Assembly (NCBI GenBank): GCA_016840385.1
Contig: JAEOSL010000047.1
Location: forward strand, 1-25,133
Direction of reading: 5' to 3'
From: Candidatus Thorarchaeota archaeon
Lineage (GTDB): Archaea; Asgardarchaeota; Thorarchaeia; Thorarchaeales; Thorarchaeaceae
DNA: 25,133 nt
Under the pieces are notes generated by a model. That model was not told where the DNA came from and did no database searches. It was given only the letters and a program-made list of their open reading frames with translations. Below are positions 1 through 6,879 of this stretch, in pieces (position 1 is the stretch's first letter; each line of letters opens with the position of its first letter). Both the position numbers and the translations under genes were made by a program.

Positions 1-434
1 CGATTGCCTGTACTCAGCTCTCCAGCCTTGTCATCCTTTCTATCCCAGAGGACCATAAAAGTGAGAAGCTCCTCAATCCGCTCATGTATCTCCTCTTCTG
101 GAACATCATAGAGATTGGCGAAATATTTCAAGTTCTCATATGCGGTCATTCCAGGATAGAGTGTATGATTACCTTCTTCAGGAAGTACACCTGTCACTTC
201 ACGGACACGAACAGGTTCTGCAATAATATCAAACTCACACACAGTTGCAGTACCATCAATTGGTCGCAACAAAGTACTCAACAGTCGAGTTGTCGTCGAC
301 TTGCCCGCGCCATTTGGGCCAAGAAGGCCAAAAATCGAACCAGCAGGGATATCGAGATCCATGTGGTCTACAGCGACCAAGTCTCCAAAATTCTTCGTAA
401 GTCCAGAGATTTTTATTTCATTCAATCGAACCAC
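1..434 (-). CDS. ABC transporter ATP-binding protein, ABC-2/CcmA type (N-terminal 144 aa; runs off the window)
   Basis: ATPase subunit of an ABC exporter-type system, acting at the inner face of the membrane. Reading right to left from GTG at 434, the protein has the usual beta-strand opening, a Walker A GPNGAGKST at about residues 39-47, a Q-loop region GVLPEEGN where Glu replaces the usual Gln (common in ABC-2 type ATPases), the LTxxE-like segment MTAYEN, and an ABC signature LSTGN near residue 140, just before the window edge. Walker B and the H-loop lie outside the window. Neither GTG 434 nor the in-frame TTG at 425 has a clear ribosome binding site. A TATA-like T-run at about 462-469 would put transcription start next to the start codon, so leaderless translation is possible. 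No permease is adjacent here. The permease at 15637-16800 is of the matching class but 15 kb away, so pairing is only a possibility. Confidence 0.9.
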   Translation of the reverse strand, partial: MVRLNEIKISGLTKNFGDLVAVDHMDLDIPAGSIFGLLGPNGAGKSTTTRLLSTLLRPIDGTATVCEFDIIAEPVRVREVTGVLPEEGNHTLYPGMTAYENLKYFANLYDVPEEEIHERIEELLTFMVLWDRKDDKAGELSTGN

Positions 435-501
435 AGTCCAGAAGTATGGAGTGTAGTAGTGGAATAAAAACCTGATTACTGAGGAAGAGGAAATCGATGA
501 C

Positions 502-753
502 CTAGATAGTCATCATTTTCTCAACAACAGCGGTTTGAGTTTCTTTGATTCCTGGTGCTGTGTGGATATGATGGACAGTTATATCATAGAGCTCTTCAAG
601 GTTCGCAACCTCCAAGAGTACAACTATATCGTAGCCGCCAGTAGTAACTGCAATCTTGGTTGCTTGTGGTATTTTCCTGAGATGTTCTACTACATCATCT
701 GTCTTTCCAATTTCAATTTCCATGAGTACGTAAGCTTGAACAGTATCAGCCAT
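502..753 (-). CDS. Stand-alone Lrp/AsnC RAM (ligand-binding) domain protein
   Basis: A protein of about 83 residues made only of the RAM/AsnC_trans_reg fold (beta-alpha-beta-beta-alpha-beta): the opening strand AYVLMEIEIG, helix DVVEHLRKIP, the typical ATKIAVTTGGYDIVVLLEV core with the conserved Gly-x-Tyr-Asp turn, and a final strand TQTAVV. There is no helix-turn-helix, so it is not itself a DNA-binding Lrp. Proteins of this size form dimers or octamers that bind amino acids in other archaea. ATG 753 is preferred over an in-frame GTG at 762, because a GAG-containing purine stretch lies at usable distance from the ATG but abuts the GTG. It starts 19 bases after the stop of the transporter gene on the same strand, and that transporter ends in the same domain type, so the two are probably co-transcribed and may co-assemble. 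Confidence 0.88.
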   Translation of the reverse strand: MADTVQAYVLMEIEIGKTDDVVEHLRKIPQATKIAVTTGGYDIVVLLEVANLEELYDITVHHIHTAPGIKETQTAVVEKMMTI

Positions 754-772
754 TTTTTTCACACTCTATTTA

Positions 773-2032
773 CTATTTGTATTCTTTAACTATAACCAAG
801 GTTTCAATGTGATCGATTCCTGGTATCTCCTGTATTTTACGTAGTACCTTGGTTCTAGTCTTTGCCAAGTTTCTACTCTTGATTGTTAGTATGTAGTCAT
901 GAGTTCCCGCAAGTGCCGCTGCTTTCTCTACTCCTCTGATGTCGAATAATGCAGGAAGTATATCACCAATAAGAGGTTTCACCTGAACTAAAACAATTGA
1001 ACGTACATCAGCAGCTTGGAGGGCAAGGATTCCAATCATCACGAGAATAATACCCAAGATTGTGAGAATCCACATGAAGGGGTCACTTTCAATTACACCA
1101 AAGGCACCTGGAAGTATAGCATTTCCAATAAGTGTCACTGGAACTCCTAACACAACCGAAATTGCAGATAGGGAGTTGACTACAGACATAGATCCTTTTC
1201 CAAGAGCTCGAGCGTACATCACTAGTGCCAAAAAGATTGTTACAGAAGAACCAACCATTGGCCAGAGAAGTGGGACAAAATTGTCAATCATTACCTGCCA
1301 AGAGTCCGCTGGCATCATTGGTAAGATCATCAGACTCATCACAGAGTTCAGTACAAGTAAACTCCACACTCGCATGTTCAGTGAGTCTACTCTGAGTCCA
1401 GGTCGTATTTCATATCGTTTCGTTTTCCGCTGATAGTATGTGACAAATGCAGCGGAGATGTTCATCGGTCCAAGAACTATGAGCAGTGAGAAGATATCAA
1501 AACCACCTGGTGTAGCTCCGATCAATAGAACTCCAAAGAGTATCGATACAACAGATTGAATCTCAATGATTGTAGGAGTATCCTTCTCAGCTAACAGATC
1601 ACCCATAAGTAAGTAGACGATGACTAGTTGACCATAGGGAAGAACAGCAGATGCATCTGCAGCACTAGTCAGGACGTAATAGGAGAGAGTGGATATCCCA
1701 GCAAAAAAACCAGACACAATTAGATAAAGCATAGGTTTCCTTGGAAGCATTCGTAATCTATCAAAGTCCGGATCTAGGTTGTAGCCAAGTGGTTGTTTTC
1801 TACCATTGACCATTCGTCGCAGACTAACTATCGCAACTAGAAGCACAGTAACTAGTAGACTAACCCACTGAGCTAGAAAACCATAGACCAATGGATTGAT
1901 GTCAATCGTGTTGATTGCTACGACATCGAATACAAACGTGAGAGTTCTCATGACTCCAGTTCCAATAGCTAGTGTGTAGAATATCGATCTACTGGACCTC
2001 TGACTTACAGGTCTCTGACTAAGACTACTCAT
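773..2032 (-). CDS. EamA/DMT-like 10-TM transporter fused to a C-terminal RAM (Lrp/AsnC) domain
   Basis: A 419-aa integral membrane protein. Hydrophobic segments spaced through residues about 18-345 give roughly ten TM helices in two halves, as in the drug/metabolite transporter (EamA) superfamily, with a helix-ending segment SYYVLTSAADASAVLPYGQLVIVYLLMGD typed here only by its pattern (a Pro-containing TM followed by an acidic end). After the last TM, residues about 346-419 form a complete RAM domain: strand SIVLVQVKP, helix GDILPALFDI, the GTHDYILTIK core and strand IETLVIVK. The substrate is unknown; a small metabolite or amino acid is an inference from RAM families. The ATG has a strong site, GGAGGT seven bases upstream. 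The gene lies 55 bases after a coiled-coil gene and 19 bases before a solo RAM gene. The fusion suggests allosteric sensing of substrate on the cytoplasmic side. Confidence 0.85.
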   Translation of the reverse strand: MSSLSQRPVSQRSSRSIFYTLAIGTGVMRTLTFVFDVVAINTIDINPLVYGFLAQWVSLLVTVLLVAIVSLRRMVNGRKQPLGYNLDPDFDRLRMLPRKPMLYLIVSGFFAGISTLSYYVLTSAADASAVLPYGQLVIVYLLMGDLLAEKDTPTIIEIQSVVSILFGVLLIGATPGGFDIFSLLIVLGPMNISAAFVTYYQRKTKRYEIRPGLRVDSLNMRVWSLLVLNSVMSLMILPMMPADSWQVMIDNFVPLLWPMVGSSVTIFLALVMYARALGKGSMSVVNSLSAISVVLGVPVTLIGNAILPGAFGVIESDPFMWILTILGIILVMIGILALQAADVRSIVLVQVKPLIGDILPALFDIRGVEKAAALAGTHDYILTIKSRNLAKTRTKVLRKIQEIPGIDHIETLVIVKEYK

Positions 2033-2087
2033 TGAAACTACCTCCCTCGATTGTATTCACATGCACTTCGAACAAACATTTCTATGA

Positions 2088-3320
2088 TTATTCTTCAGTG
2101 GTTTCCTCAGGAGTCTCCTCAGGAGTTTCTTCAACAACAGGCTCTTCAGCCTCTACTTCCTTCGGTTCTTCCTCGACCACTTCTTCAACTTCTGGCTCAG
2201 GCTCTGGTTCTGCTTTAGGCTTTACTTTAGGCTCTGGTTCAGGTTCAACAGCAGCAGCTGGTTCTGCTTTAGGCTTTACTTTAGGCTCTGGTTCAGGTTC
2301 AACAGCAGCAGCTGGTTCTGCTTTAGGCTTTACTTTAGGCTCTGGTTCAGGTTCAACAGCAGCAGCTGGTTTTGACTGTGCGGTTGCTGCTCTTTTCTTG
2401 CCTTTCTGTGATCTCTTCTTGTCAGAAGTTACAGTACGCTGTGCCAAAATGAATTCATCAAATGTAAGTCTCTTTCCAGATTGGAGCTTCTCAACAGCAG
2501 ATTCGACACGCTCACGTTCCTGAGCCTTCTGATGCACTCTGTGCTCTTCGCGCTCAACATCACGTGAATCGACGGTTTGCTTGCGAAGTTTAGTTTGAAT
2601 CTCATCAATCTGAGTTCTTTGATCCTTAAGACGGGTCTCGCCCTCTTTCACTTTCTTAAGCCACTCAACAAAATTCTTGTGAGCAGTATCAGCAGATTTC
2701 TTGTACTCTTCAAGTTGTGGTCTAATTCGGACAACTTCTTGATGATGTATCTGTGATTGTTCGGAGAGGGTCAACACCTTTGCATGAGCTTCAGATGCTT
2801 CTTCTTTCAGTTTTCGTGCCAAACGTCTTTGTTCGCTGATTCGATCCTGTTTTTCTTTCTCTTCACCAATCTTAACGAGCTGTGCTTCAATTCGAGCAAT
2901 CTCTTCGATGATAGAAACTTCTTCATCACGTGTGATTTGCTCAGTCTGTTGACGCCATTCAAGCTCTTCGACCCGGCGCATCATTCTACGCTGGTCATTT
3001 GATGGGCTTCCAACAAGATTGCTACGGAGGTCGCGAATCTCATCATAGACGCTCTTTAGTTGGGCGTGGATGGCTCTTCGTCGCTCCTTAGCTTCGTTAA
3101 TGTCTTTGTTAATGCGGTCCCGTTCTTCACGCTCTGCCTTAACAGACTCAATCAGGGCCTTTACTTCTTTATTATGCTCGTCTCGGATTTGTTTATACTC
3201 ACGCATCTGATCTCTATCACGGCGGAGTACATCTAGTTCGTTTCGAGCTTGCGTCTTCAACTCACGGAACTTTACCCGTAAGAATTCGACATCTTCTATT
3301 GTTTCAGCTGTTTCTGTCAA
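2088..3320 (-). CDS. Archaeal coiled-coil protein (COG1340-like) with a repetitive acidic/proline tail
   Basis: A 410-aa protein. Residues about 5-285 are almost unbroken charged heptad-like helix, with a short break near LVGSPSNDQRR. Helix blocks such as RRMMRRVEELEWRQQT and the closing element SGKRLTFDEF match what I recall of the archaeal coiled-coil family COG1340, whose role is unknown. Residues about 315-410 are low-complexity Pro/Glu/Lys/Ala, containing three perfect copies of an 18-residue unit and then an almost purely acidic end. No signal peptide or TM is present. The start is TTG 3320 with GAGGT at 3330-3334 nine bases upstream. It is the first gene of the leftward cluster and has a leader of about 90 bases with several small hairpins. 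The name is a family call and the function is unknown. Confidence 0.8.
   Translation of the reverse strand: MTETAETIEDVEFLRVKFRELKTQARNELDVLRRDRDQMREYKQIRDEHNKEVKALIESVKAEREERDRINKDINEAKERRRAIHAQLKSVYDEIRDLRSNLVGSPSNDQRRMMRRVEELEWRQQTEQITRDEEVSIIEEIARIEAQLVKIGEEKEKQDRISEQRRLARKLKEEASEAHAKVLTLSEQSQIHHQEVVRIRPQLEEYKKSADTAHKNFVEWLKKVKEGETRLKDQRTQIDEIQTKLRKQTVDSRDVEREEHRVHQKAQERERVESAVEKLQSGKRLTFDEFILAQRTVTSDKKRSQKGKKRAATAQSKPAAAVEPEPEPKVKPKAEPAAAVEPEPEPKVKPKAEPAAAVEPEPEPKVKPKAEPEPEPEVEEVVEEEPKEVEAEEPVVEETPEETPEETTEE
2206..2367. repeat. Three identical 54-bp tandem repeats inside the coiled-coil gene
   Basis: Copies at 2206-2259, 2260-2313 and 2314-2367 are base-for-base identical. The unit is 18 codons, so the frame is kept and each copy encodes AAAVEPEPEPKVKPKAEP (minus strand). 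A degraded partial unit (2191-2205) precedes the first copy. Lack of any synonymous difference implies very recent duplication or ongoing slippage or gene conversion. An assembly collapse or expansion error is the other possibility. Confidence 0.97.
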
Positions 3321-3353
3321 ACTTCTTTGACCTCAGAATTTCGTTTTGCTAGC

Positions 3354-3400
3354 CCTGCAGAGCAGGACGGATTCCGTTCATCCCCTACGATTTTACTCGT
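3354..3400 (-). other. Run of short hairpins in the leader of the coiled-coil gene
   Basis: Within the 181-base gap 3321-3501, three small inverted repeats follow one another: CCTGC/GCAGG with a 3-base loop (3354-3366), ACGGA/TCCGT with one central base (3367-3377), and ACGA/TCGT around six bases (3387-3400). All would lie in the untranslated leader if transcription starts near 3416. The structure is real in sequence; a regulatory role is inference. Confidence 0.4.
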
Positions 3401-3440
3401 CGGAGGCACGTAAACTAAGTGCTCCCCGCAAGAATCCCGC

Positions 3441-3456
3441 TTAAAAGGTTTATTAT
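3441..3456 (-). promoter_or_regulatory. Probable TATA/BRE promoter for the coiled-coil gene cluster
   Basis: On the minus strand the element reads CCTTTTAAG, preceded by a purine/A-rich BRE-like ATAAA. Archaeal spacing of about 25 bases would place the start of transcription near 3416, giving a leader of about 95 bases before TTG 3320. Confidence 0.4.
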
Positions 3457-3501
3457 GGGAACAGCATTTTTAGTCGTTTCCAAGCATTTCTGCGCGGTTC
3501 C

Positions 3502-4401
3502 TCATGTTCTTGAGATAACATCTGCGATGCGTTCCGATATATCAAAATCTGTTACTTGTTGCAATCCACTCCATCCAGGCGTTGCATTGGCTTCTAGTAC
3601 CCACATGTTTCCTTTCTTATCGGGGATTATATCAACACCAACAATTCGTCCTTTGACTGACTCTGCAGCTTTCACTGCTAAATCTGTTACATCAATGTCA
3701 TTCTTCGCGGGAACTCCACCAGTATGAATATTGTTAGTGATTCCATCACCACCAACACGTTTCATCGTAGAAATGACATCGCCATCTAAGACGAATGCAC
3801 GTATATCAAACCCAGGACTTTCTACAAATTCTTGAAGAATGAATGCACCTTTACCAAATTGCTGACTGTGGAATTTGAGATAATCATAGATATGGTCTCG
3901 GTCAAAATCCCGATGAATGAGTTGTACTCCGATTCCTCCAAACCCAGTTATTGGTTTCAGAACACACGGGAAATTATTTCGAACAAATTCAGCAGCATCT
4001 TCTATTGATTCAGTAATCAATGACCGAGGTACTGGTAAATATGCAGAAATCAGCTTCCGCATAGTTTCAGCCTTATTCCGCATGAGAAGAATTGAAGAAA
4101 CCGAATTGACTACATCAACCCCAAGCTCAGTGAATGCGGAGAGCAAACCAACACGATTGAAGAAAGCCCCAATATCATTTGCACCTAAATCAAGAATGAG
4201 CATTACATCGAGTTCAGTCAGATCTTGTCCATCGTAGGTCATCTCATGTTTTTCAGTTGACCCCCAGCGTAAGACCTTCCAGGGAAGAATATGATGTACT
4301 TCAACATCAAGATTCTTGAATGCAGTTTCAAGACTTTGAGCCCTACGAGACCATGGGTCTGATGAAAATAGGCCAATCTTTGAGATGCGTTGGACGGTCA
4401 A
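3502..4401 (-). CDS. RimK-family ATP-grasp ligase (alpha-L-glutamate ligase type; MptN/CofF/RimK-like)
   Basis: A 299-aa ATP-grasp enzyme that would join an amino acid, probably glutamate, to a carboxylate acceptor using ATP. An N-terminal pre-ATP-grasp domain (about 1-105) is followed by the nucleotide-binding fold: LMRNKAETMRKL (about 106-117), PCVLKPITGFGGIGV (about 145-159) with the glycine-rich loop, the ILQEFV strand, D199 and R201, the NNIHTGG turn (223-229), D257 and the metal-binding E270/N272 in VLEANATPGW. In archaea this family includes MptN (tetrahydromethanopterin) and CofF (coenzyme F420). Either fits the F420-type oxidoreductase at the right end, but the specific acceptor cannot be read from sequence. 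The start TTG 4401 has AAGGTGA five bases upstream. It is divergent from the unknown gene at 4479. Confidence 0.85.
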   Translation of the reverse strand: MTVQRISKIGLFSSDPWSRRAQSLETAFKNLDVEVHHILPWKVLRWGSTEKHEMTYDGQDLTELDVMLILDLGANDIGAFFNRVGLLSAFTELGVDVVNSVSSILLMRNKAETMRKLISAYLPVPRSLITESIEDAAEFVRNNFPCVLKPITGFGGIGVQLIHRDFDRDHIYDYLKFHSQQFGKGAFILQEFVESPGFDIRAFVLDGDVISTMKRVGGDGITNNIHTGGVPAKNDIDVTDLAVKAAESVKGRIVGVDIIPDKKGNMWVLEANATPGWSGLQQVTDFDISERIADVISRT

Positions 4402-4441
4402 TATATCACCTTGAAATTATATTAGGTATCCCTATCATGGA

Positions 4442-4457
4442 CCTTTTAACCTTTTAA
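4442..4457. promoter_or_regulatory. Shared, bidirectional promoter element: two abutting CCTTTTAA octamers
   Basis: CCTTTTAA occurs twice back to back (4442-4449, 4450-4457) between the divergent ligase (TTG 4401) and unknown gene (4479). Read on either strand it contains a TATA-like TTTTAA/TTAAAA, with suitable distance to both starts. The rightward start would fall close to the start codon of the 4479 gene, so leaderless translation is likely there. Confidence 0.4.
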
Positions 4458-4478
4458 TCTCTTGATTCGTGATTACTG

Positions 4479-4877
4479 TTGAATTCTATGAAACTCTTCT
4501 CTGAATCCGAATGGGAAACCATTAGCAATCATCTTCAAGGAATGAAAGGCAGTTATCTCATAACTTTCCGTAACAAGCATGGTCCGACCATGCTCAAACA
4601 ATTATGGACAGAGATGCTAGAAGAGTTTGTTGAAGTCGTTTCATGCTTGAGCTGGTGGTCTAGTGGGGGAAGTATCGGACTGCTAGAATGTGAAATCGAT
4701 AATGGAATGAACATTTACGGACAGTGGGTACTGGATGATAATCACGAGTTGATTGCAGTTCGAGAAGTTGATGAAGAGGACCTAGTGAATATTCGAGATG
4801 GCTTCGATGCAGGGGCGGTTGTATCTTCAGAGATGAGAGCATTTCGAATTGGGGAATCCGGTGGCGAGAAAGAATAG
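4479..4877 (+). CDS. Hypothetical protein, 132 aa, family not recognised
   Basis: I do not recognise this protein. It is acidic, soluble by composition, with no TM or signal, and looks like an alpha/beta fold: helix SEWETISNHL, strand GSYLITFRNK, a helix with MLKQLWTEMLEEFVEVV, a Trp-rich stretch SCLSWWSSGGSIGLLE, a strand IYGQWVLDD, and a Glu/Asp-rich segment REVDEEDLVNIRDG. It starts at TTG 4479 with GTGA six bases upstream, or at ATG 4488, which would be near-leaderless from the bidirectional promoter. Its stop is five bases from the stop of convergent glmS. Divergent transcription from the ATP-grasp ligase gives only a weak hint of shared control. Confidence 0.65.
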   Translation: MNSMKLFSESEWETISNHLQGMKGSYLITFRNKHGPTMLKQLWTEMLEEFVEVVSCLSWWSSGGSIGLLECEIDNGMNIYGQWVLDDNHELIAVREVDEEDLVNIRDGFDAGAVVSSEMRAFRIGESGGEKE

Positions 4878-4882
4878 GTTTC

Positions 4883-6715
4883 CTAATCAACAGTCAATGT
4901 TTTTGAAAGATTTCTGGGTAAGTCAGGATTGATACCAAGATCCACAGACAAGAAGTAACTCAAGAGTTGAAGTGGAATCACATCCAAGATTGGATTGATC
5001 AACACATCAGACTTAGGTACTACAAGATAGTCATACTTGTGGTCGATGTAAGGTTCGAGTTTTTCCTCATGTTCACCCACGATGATTGTTCGGCCGTATC
5101 TTGCTCGAACTTCATTGATGTGATTGATTACCATCCATGAGTCTTCAGGAGTAGTTGCAAAGATAACTGGATAGTCTTTGGTTACAATGCTCAGTGGACC
5201 ATGCTTGAATTCTGAAGAGTACATTCCTTCACAGTGGTTGTAACAAATTTCTTTGATCTTCAGTGCACCCTCTCTAGCTATCCCATCAGTGAATCCATAT
5301 CCAAGGCAGTAGAGGTCTTTTACATTGAGCATTGTTCGTGCAAGATTCTTAGTTAGGATACCAGTTCTATCAATGGTTTCCTGAGTAAGTCGTGGAAGAT
5401 CATTCTTGAGCATATTGATGAATGATCTAGCCTCTGAAGGGTCAATGTGTCCATTTCGTTCTCCTAGCTTAGCAGCGAGATATGCAAAGATGATTGTCTG
5501 TGAATAGTATGTCTTTGTAGCAGGTACTGAAACTTCATAGCCACATGCCATTTGAATATGGGAATCAGCTTGAAACATTAAGGTGCTACCAATAACATTC
5601 AGAACTCCCAAAGTCTTGCCGTAATTATTCTCTTTGACAAGTTTAAGCACATTCATGATGTCTTTTGTTTCACCACTTTGAGAAACAAGAATACTTAGAC
5701 TATCTTCATTCATTGTTTGTCCATACATTGGCTCAAACTGTCCGCCAAGTCCGTGGATAATTGGGATTCCAGCTAGTCTATTGAAATAATACGATCCAAC
5801 AATGCCGGCATTATAGGATGAACCACATGCAACAAGATAATGACGTGAAGCATCCTCAAACATCTTAATCCATTCGTCACTATGTTGACCTTCAAGGACA
5901 CCCATCACATCTTGAACGACTTTCGGTTGTTCATTGATCTCCTTCAGCATGAAATGAGGGTACCCACCCTTTTCAGCTGCTCGAGCATCAACATTGGAAA
6001 TCTCGGGTTTCCTATCCAATTGTTTCCCGTCTTCAATCCTGTAAACTTTCACATCATCATGAGTTAGAACTAGCATCTCACCATCTGCAAGATACATAAC
6101 ATTGTTTGTCAGTGGAAGCACCGATGGGAGATCACTGGAAACAATTGTTGCATTCTCTGCTACACCAGCGACAAGTGAGGAACCCATCTTAACTGCGTAT
6201 ATCTCAGGTTCATCCGCTCGTCCAACCGCATATGCAAATGCACCATGTAGGTCCTTGGTTGATTTACGAACAGCCTCAAACATATCTCCAGTTTCTTCAT
6301 AGTATTTGTCAACTGCATGAACACAAAGTTCGCCATCATTCTCTGATCGTACAGTATGACCGGTTTCAATGTAGTGTTTTTTCAGCTCGACATAATTATG
6401 GATATTCCCATTATGTGCACCATAGAAAACTTCCTCACATCCAAAGTGAGGTTGTGCATTGACCTTTGTGGGTGCACCATAAGTTGCCCACCGAAGTTGA
6501 GCTATACCACGATCGCCCTTCATCTGAGAGAGACCTAGTAGTTCATTAACTTCATCGACTGTACCAACATCTTTTCTGAGGTCAACTAAACCATTACGAA
6601 CTGCAGCAACTCCCACTGAGTCATATCCTCTATATGTGAGCTTGCTGCTACACCTGACAAGTAACTCACCAATTTCATCAGAGTTGAGAGTTACAATTCC
6701 CGTGATTCCGCACAA
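4883..6715 (-). CDS. glmS: Glutamine--fructose-6-phosphate aminotransferase (isomerizing)
   Basis: Makes glucosamine-6-phosphate from fructose-6-phosphate and glutamine, the entry to UDP-GlcNAc. 610 aa, the usual family length. The class II amidotransferase domain (1-220) starts with the catalytic Cys right after the initiator in CGITGIV, followed by RGYDSVG, RWATYGAP, HNGNI and the SENDGE turn. Two SIS domains follow: ACGSSYN and SQSGET in the first; REGALKIKE, EFKHGPLSI and the C-terminal LSKTLTVD in the second, retaining the Lys/Glu/His/Lys set needed for isomerization. The correct start is TTG 6715 with GGGGT six bases upstream, since N-terminal Cys must be exposed. The open frame continues upstream to 6904, but that extension would bury the nucleophile. 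Oddities: HNGNIHNY and SENDGELC differ from the common HNGIIENY and SETDTEV, so this is a divergent clade. Confidence 0.92.
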   Translation of the reverse strand: MCGITGIVTLNSDEIGELLVRCSSKLTYRGYDSVGVAAVRNGLVDLRKDVGTVDEVNELLGLSQMKGDRGIAQLRWATYGAPTKVNAQPHFGCEEVFYGAHNGNIHNYVELKKHYIETGHTVRSENDGELCVHAVDKYYEETGDMFEAVRKSTKDLHGAFAYAVGRADEPEIYAVKMGSSLVAGVAENATIVSSDLPSVLPLTNNVMYLADGEMLVLTHDDVKVYRIEDGKQLDRKPEISNVDARAAEKGGYPHFMLKEINEQPKVVQDVMGVLEGQHSDEWIKMFEDASRHYLVACGSSYNAGIVGSYYFNRLAGIPIIHGLGGQFEPMYGQTMNEDSLSILVSQSGETKDIMNVLKLVKENNYGKTLGVLNVIGSTLMFQADSHIQMACGYEVSVPATKTYYSQTIIFAYLAAKLGERNGHIDPSEARSFINMLKNDLPRLTQETIDRTGILTKNLARTMLNVKDLYCLGYGFTDGIAREGALKIKEICYNHCEGMYSSEFKHGPLSIVTKDYPVIFATTPEDSWMVINHINEVRARYGRTIIVGEHEEKLEPYIDHKYDYLVVPKSDVLINPILDVIPLQLLSYFLSVDLGINPDLPRNLSKTLTVD

Positions 6716-6760
6716 AGTATTACCCCAGTTGGCAAAGACAGCGATGGAGTCTAGAGTATC

Positions 6761-6789
6761 GATAAAAGAGTTGTGTCTGGTCAAGACAC
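6761..6789 (-). promoter_or_regulatory. glmS promoter with adjoining inverted-repeat operator candidate
   Basis: A TATA-like CTTTTATC (minus strand, 6761-6768) sits about 25 bases before the expected start of a short leader that holds the GGGGT ribosome site of glmS. Directly upstream, 6773-6789 is a perfect inverted repeat GTGTCT-ggtca-AGACAC. Its position over the BRE and next to a divergent two-winged-helix regulator gene suggests an operator. This is inferred from position only. Confidence 0.42.
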
Positions 6790-6824
6790 GTACTGATAGT
6801 TGTTGAAAGATGAAGAGTCGAAGA

Positions 6825-6832
6825 CCTTTTAG
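6825..6832 (+). promoter_or_regulatory. Probable TATA box of the winged-helix regulator gene
   Basis: CCTTTTAG lies about 55 bases before ATG 6880. Standard archaeal spacing would start the transcript near 6855, leaving a leader that contains GAGG at 6867-6870. Confidence 0.35.
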
Positions 6833-6879
6833 GGGCGATTTGAATTGAGTCATAAAGAGAGAGAAAGAGGCCCCGAGAA

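Noticed and set aside
84..467. Plus-strand 127-codon open frame
   Set aside because: Antisense to the ABC ATPase, whose Walker A and signature motifs are read on the minus strand.
2206..2367. CRISPR-like array
   Set aside because: Repeats abut without spacers and are in-frame coding units.
2032..2523. Plus-strand 163-codon open frame rich in Gly/Ser with repeats
   Set aside because: It is the antisense reading of the Pro/Glu-rich repeat tail of the coiled-coil gene; low-complexity repeats keep the opposite frame open, and the minus-strand gene has a good start and family match.
3321..3501. Possible tRNA or C/D-box RNA in the gap, suggested by stacked stems, a GATGAA and a CTGA on the minus strand
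   Set aside because: No cloverleaf, T-arm or CCA context could be drawn, and the C-box is imperfect; a structured leader is the simpler reading.
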